From assembly GCA_961205875.1 (NCBI GenBank), contig OY540818.1:17272761-17336760 (forward strand): DNA of 64,000 nt, read 5' to 3'. The notes below the pieces were generated by a model. The model was not told the origin of the DNA, made no database searches, and worked only from the letters and a program-made list of their open reading frames with translations. Positions 59,722 to 64,000 of this stretch are shown here, piece by piece. This DNA is from Sialis fuliginosa. Taxonomy: Eukaryota; Arthropoda; Insecta; Megaloptera; Sialidae. A program made the position numbers and the translations under genes. The first letter of the stretch is position 1; each line of letters opens with the position of its first letter.

Positions 59722-60994
59722 CATATTTTAACTATATAGACTATAACTTTAATAACAATAAATATATGTAAAAAGAAGGGGATATTAATGTAAACTTATT
59801 TTCTATCAATAAGTATTGAATAAAATAAAAACATATCCGATATTATCGAGTAAATATTTTATAAAGAAAATCTTATAAGAACAATAGTATACGCTATAAT
59901 AATGTTCAATAAAAGGAGAAATTGTGCGAAAAAGTTATTATATTTCAAAGAGTATGTGTAGGATGATAGAATTGCCTTGTAGCAATATTGAGAGAGGAAA
60001 TATCGACAAATAAGTCCAACAATATAGTACATACCATAATCAGATTAATATTGTTAATTTGCTTTTGTACAAATTTCTAAAATTATACACAAACGCAAAA
60101 GGATTTTGATAATATTTTACAGTAAATTACAAATATATTCATTCTCAATTTAATTTAGTTAGTTTATGTTAACTAAATTTTAAAGCTAAGGAAATAAAAT
60201 TAATAAAGGATTCTAATAAAATAGATATATTGCTAATATTAAGGGCAGTTTATACCTAATTTTATATTATTAGTTTCACACAAAATTCACGAAAATATTA
60301 AGTCGGAAATTAAAGTATATTTCTATACAATCATTTGTTTTTGTTTTTTAAATCCACTTGACATAAAACCCATGATGAAGAAGAAGAATTTGTTTTTTTT
60401 TAATGTTCCTTACTTTGTCCATATATCTATCTTTCCGTCCGCCCGCCAGTCCGTCTGTCTTCACACTCATCTATTTATTAACCTAGAAATTTGAAAATTA
60501 GCATTATTATTGTAAATGATGGACCAATAAGTAATTGACCTAAGTTAAAATAAATACAATTTTTAATTTGAGCGTTTTTAGAGAGGGGCAAATTAGTTAC
60601 CAAAAAAGTTTTTATCCAATCCCCGCGAGTAGGGTATCAAATTAAATCTAACAGTTTAAGGAATTTAAATACGTAAACATTAAACGTTTTCTTATTATTA
60701 AAATCTTCGTTTATCAAACTAAAAAAAAACATCGTTTATAGTGAAAAAATCTGAAAAAAATTACCCAAAATTAATGTTTATTTAATATCTAGAAACCCAT
60801 TATGCTACAGTTATGAAATTTGATACAGGGTTTGATATTAATAAATGTTATCGATTTCCAGTATCAAACAATAATAATTTACACCAGGGGTGTATGCGGT
60901 CAGTGGCCCCCCCGATTTTTATCAAGTATTTTTTTTGTTTTTTAATGTTTTTCTGATTTGGGTACTTGTAGAAGATTATATGAGACAAAATTAT
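59722..60994. other. Intron sequence, nothing coding
   Basis: It is AT-rich. A CCGTCCGCCCGCCAGTCCGTC stretch near 60437 marks a TCCG-type repeat remnant. A CACCAGGGGTGTATGCGG repeat end lies at 60882. Confidence 0.55.
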
Positions 60995-61258
60995 CAGGGT
61001 GTCCACTTTCTGGAAAGTCAGGGAAGCCTAAAGTGGTCAGGGAAAGTCGGGGAATTTCTTTAAAATTCTGAAAAGTCAGGGAATTTATTATATCTGGGAA
61101 GTCAGTGAAGAAAAGTGTATAAATTTGAGTTGACGAGCAAAATTCTGGGGGCCTCTCGATCACTTCTTGTCCCCGAGCCTCTAGTGGTCAGCGAATTTTG
61201 AATCTGTGGTCAGGGAAAGTCAGGGAAAAGTCAGGAAATTTTATTTTCAAAAAAAAAA
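60995..61258 (+). repeat. GTCAGGGAA repeat (family E), copy 3
   Basis: It begins CAGGGTGTCCACTTTCTGG, which is the inverse-type terminus of the ATCAGTGGACACCCTG end seen in copy 2, pointing to a hAT-like TIR. It ends about 110 bp before the exon at 61371. Confidence 0.8.
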
Positions 61259-61370
61259 CAGGGTGTATGCAAAAATGTAGCCTGTTATTAAAGATGAAAA
61301 TTAATTATAAAGTTTAATTTTATCACCGACCTATATCCGAATAATAACAAAAACTTGACAATTTATTCAG

Positions 61371-61674
61371 CGTGGACGACAACGGACTCTGGGTGATTTA
61401 CGGTCTGCCCGGTTCGAACAACACAGCTGTGGCCAAGATCGACACGGTCACTATGAAGGTGCAGCACGCGTGGAACGCGAGTGTCAACCACAAACGTGTC
61501 GGCGACATGTTCGTAGCGTGCGGCGTTCTATACGCTGTGGACAGCACCATCGAGCGCAACACTCGTGTCAGGTTGGCGCTTGACCTCTACAAGAGCCTCC
61601 TACTCGAAGTCAATTTAGCCTTCACTAACCCGTTTAGACGTACTACAATGTTGGGGTATAATCCTAGAAATAAG
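61371..61674 (+). CDS. Exon: olfactomedin domain, calcium-site and second cysteine region
   Basis: The exon encodes residues 481-582, phase 2 in and phase 0 out. VDDNGLWVIY (residues 482-491) is the conserved D-x-N/E-G-L-W-x-I-Y olfactomedin segment that carries a calcium-binding aspartate in characterised relatives. GDMFVACGVLYAVDS holds C531, the expected partner of C349. The end, TTMLGYNPRNK, is the conserved penultimate strand. The acceptor is TTTATTCAG and the donor is AATAAG|GTTAGT. The family normally needs only about 15-40 more residues, including a Tyr/Trp-Asp strand. I see no such exon in 61675-64000, so the last exon lies outside the window. Confidence 0.94.
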
Positions 61675-61773
61675 GTTAGTATTGTATTTGTTATTGTTTG
61701 TTTTTTAAAGGAATTCACAGAATGAAAACGTTTTAGATTCGTTGTTTTTAAATTCTTTATTTATTCAGAGGTA

Positions 61774-62390
61774 AAAAAATATCTGCCAAGTATGTAAATG
61801 CACAGTGCTTCCTCGTGCTAAATGCACCAAAGGTAGTTAACTATTGAACAATTTAAATAAAAACTGATAGTGTTTAGATAAATTGGTTAACCATTTAATT
61901 TTTATACAATTTTACTAAAAAATATTAGTTCGAAATTTGTCTGATTATTTTTTCGTATATTTTTAATTTTTTGACGATCAAAATGACATTTAATATGTCC
62001 AAGCAAATATCTATTTAGAAAAACAAAACACAAAATCTTTGTAAGGGAATATTTTACAACAAACGTTGTAGATGCATATTATAGAAAATTTAATGCTCTA
62101 CAAAAAATGTTCTATAAAATTTTCACGTAACTTGTGTCGTTCTTGAGATATCTTGAAAAAATAAATATTTTGGGGTGTCACCCCTCCCCCTTACACACGA
62201 TTTTGATGATTTTGAAATAAGACTGTCCTCAAGCCAAACCCAACCATCCGACTAAGTTTCAATAATATCGGTAACAGGGGTTCATGAGTTATGCGTGTGA
62301 CAAGGATTCAGGGGACAGACGGACAGACAGACACGGAAGTGTTTGTCTAGACGTGAAACGTAAAGATCAATTTAAAATTTTGAAATTAAT
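61774..62390 (-). repeat. Repeat family A, reverse copy after the last visible exon
   Basis: It is the reverse complement of the 51159 copy. It begins at AAAAATATCTGCCAAG, passes the GTGCTTCCTCGTGCTAAAT block and runs to the CAGACGGACAGACAGACAC stretch. The far end is lost. It starts about 100 bp past the exon donor. Confidence 0.7.
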
Positions 62391-64000
62391 CCAAAAAACC
62401 CGAAAACTTGCTCTTATAGCGGTGTCTTTACCTTATACATAAAAATATAAACAATAACTTGATAAAGTAAGTGCGATGTTTACAAAATTGCAAACTTTTT
62501 GTATTTTAAAACGTAAACATGTGAAGAAAAACAACCGTGGTACACTTTATTGATAAATGCAGCTGGAACAAACACTGGCGTTCTATTTCTGTAGAAAAGC
62601 TCAGCGAATCAAAGCTGAATTAAAAACAGATCATGTGGACGACTTCGCCACGACGGGGAGCCTTCGAGATGATGATTTTTCGCTCTTTATATATACAGTG
62701 GTTATGCGTTATGATATTTTACAGGGGTATCATTTTATATTTATCTTGATGACATACAGTGTATTCCAAGTTGATTAAGACATAGGAAATTTAACATGGG
62801 CGCAATTAGAAGTGTTGTAGTAACCTTTGGTCAAATTTAACGATTTATGATTGGTGCATTTTGAAATGCCACCACAAAATTTAATAAAATAGAAATTAGT
62901 ATTTTGTTTTCAAATTTATATCTGCCAAATAATATTATTATAATTTTATCTAGGATGCTTACTTTAATTTCATTAATGTATTTTATTCTTTATTAAAGTT
63001 GAAAACAAAATACTGTTGATTAATTTAAAATTTATCAGTTAGTTTCGAAACGGCATTTCAAAATGCACCAATCACACATCGTTAAATTTGACCAAAGGTT
63101 ACTACAACATTTCTAATTGTCCCCATTTTAAATTTCCTATGTCTTAATCAACTTGGAATACACTGTATAAAGTTTAGATTTGTAAAATATGTTATTATTT
63201 TTTTACTACGAATAATTATTAATTGACTGTCTGTTTGACCCATATATCAAGAAAAATTTTCAACTGCAAATATTTTTTTTTACTCTACACTTTGTAATTT
63301 CTCTCTTAAAATTTTTTTTTTTTGCTCTACATTTTTCTTTCTACTTGCAATTTTTAAACTACAAAAATTAGCTTTTACAACTGCAATTCTTACAAATTAT
63401 ATTGACCTCTTTTTGCCCCACACTTTTTTACATGGGCCTTATTTGCCGCAGGTACCTTACTAAAGTTACACAAAAATCATAAGGGGTTATTTTAAATATT
63501 CCTTGGGGTTTTCATTGGTCATTTGTCTCAGGGTTTGGGTGCAATTTCTCCGGATTTTGTAAAAACTGGTGACGACTAAAAAAAAAAAGGTCAAAAATAC
63601 AGTAGGGGGCACAAAAGTGCAAATTATGGTAATAAATGTTATGAAAATAAAAATAAAAATGTCAGGGTTTACCAAAACTAAAATCTGGTCACCCTATTTG
63701 TGAACCCACACGTGAATGTTCACTGTCTACACACTGAACATTCGTGAAAACCAATCCTAAAGAAGCAAACATCTTTTGTTACTTTACGTCGCAATTGCTC
63801 CATTGTGATGCTGTAAGATTGATGATCAGAGTTTATTAGAATAGTTGATTTTTCATTCGTATCAATCATTTTTCCTTGTACAATCTGTCAATATTACATA
63901 CACACATAGAATTGAACAAATGCCACAGGTATATGTTGGTTTTGGCTCCAGAGAAGTTACATTGTCATTGTATTATTCAGTCAATGAAAGATTTTATATT
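62391..64000. other. Intron after the last visible exon
   Basis: It holds the third 388-bp-type MITE (62757-63165) and otherwise AT-rich sequence. No final olfactomedin exon is found. A 73-codon frame at 62557-62778 (MQLEQTLAFYFCRKAQRIKA...) is the only patch with coding-like composition, but it shows no domain and runs into the MITE. Confidence 0.55.
62757..63165. mobile_element. TA-flanked palindromic MITE, copy 3 (409 bp)
   Basis: It has the same ends and flanking TA. It is about 20 bp longer through a small insertion near the centre (TGTATTTTATTCTTTATTAA). It lies in the intron after the last visible exon. Confidence 0.9.

Larger units (their letters stand above)
2079..61674 (+). other. 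Gene span: collagen-Ig-Ig-olfactomedin protein (colmedin/gliomedin-like), partial at both ends
   Basis: Eight exons with GT-AG borders and matching phases join into one open frame of about 582 residues (numbered 1-582 here). The order is a collagen tail (1-23), a short conserved linker (24-47), Ig1 (about 48-134), Ig2 (about 135-240), a Cys-rich linker (240-345) and olfactomedin (about 348-582, C-terminal end missing). This order matches arthropod colmedin-type proteins, which are type II membrane or secreted extracellular proteins related to vertebrate gliomedin and nematode UNC-122. The first four exons are phase 1-1, the olfactomedin introns are phase 2, and the last visible donor is phase 0. 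Seven introns lie between the exons, sized 28,767, 1,917, 1,387, 9,016, 1,685, 6,307 and 8,772 bp. No start codon, signal sequence, stop codon or poly(A) site is visible, so the gene extends past both window edges. The frame is intact, with no stop or frameshift in any exon. The exact gene name is not assigned. Confidence 0.9.

Noticed and set aside
61675..64000. A final exon closing the olfactomedin domain
   Set aside because: No phase-0 acceptor followed by the expected Tyr/Trp-Asp-rich strand was found; it must be outside the window.
1..64000. tRNA or rRNA genes
   Set aside because: No cloverleaf with A/B-box pairs or rRNA-like conserved stretch was recognised by eye; a tRNAscan run would settle it.

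Overview
The window is eukaryotic nuclear DNA, very probably from an insect with an AT-rich, transposon-rich genome. The evidence is spliceosomal exons with GT-AG borders lying as short GC-richer islands in AT-rich sequence, many terminal-inverted-repeat (TIR) elements with target-site duplications, and a protein architecture (collagen, immunoglobulin, olfactomedin) known from arthropod colmedin/gliomedin-type proteins. The order of insect cannot be fixed from the sequence. Nothing looks prokaryotic: there are no operons, CRISPR arrays or phage modules.

The only convincing host gene is on the + strand and runs through the whole window, incomplete at both ends. Eight internal coding exons (2079-2210, 30978-31115, 33033-33161, 34549-34866, 43883-44246, 45932-46087, 52395-52598, 61371-61674) join in one open frame of about 582 residues. 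In order they encode the end of a collagen Gly-X-Y stretch, Ig domain 1 (two exons), Ig domain 2 (one exon), a Cys-rich linker, and most of an olfactomedin domain. The N-terminal exons (signal or membrane anchor, more collagen) lie upstream, and the final exon closing the olfactomedin domain lies downstream. The expected product is a secreted or type II membrane extracellular-matrix and adhesion protein.

About 97% of the window is intron. The 28.8-kb intron between the collagen and Ig exons, and the 9.0-, 6.3- and 8.8-kb introns further on, are packed with non-autonomous DNA transposons. They include hAT-like elements with 8-bp duplications (12336, 31645, 49547, 58293, and 47701 with an imperfect one), a Mutator-like foldback with a perfect 9-bp duplication (28204-29020), TTAA-flanked elements (7332, 52690), a 388-bp TA-flanked palindromic family in three copies, a decayed pogo/Tigger element with a residual transposase end (55208-55780), and several families carrying TCTG/TCCG-rich stretches. 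Two short tandem arrays (137-bp and 167-bp units) sit just before splice acceptors.

The most unusual feature is a set of very long near-perfect inverted repeats (arms about 300-420 bp at 8661-9507, 36275-37037, 40220-40942 and 54248-55180) inside introns of a transcribed gene. They would fold as long double-stranded hairpins in the pre-mRNA. I found no novel enzymatic or defence system. The interest is in gene architecture and intron-resident foldback elements.
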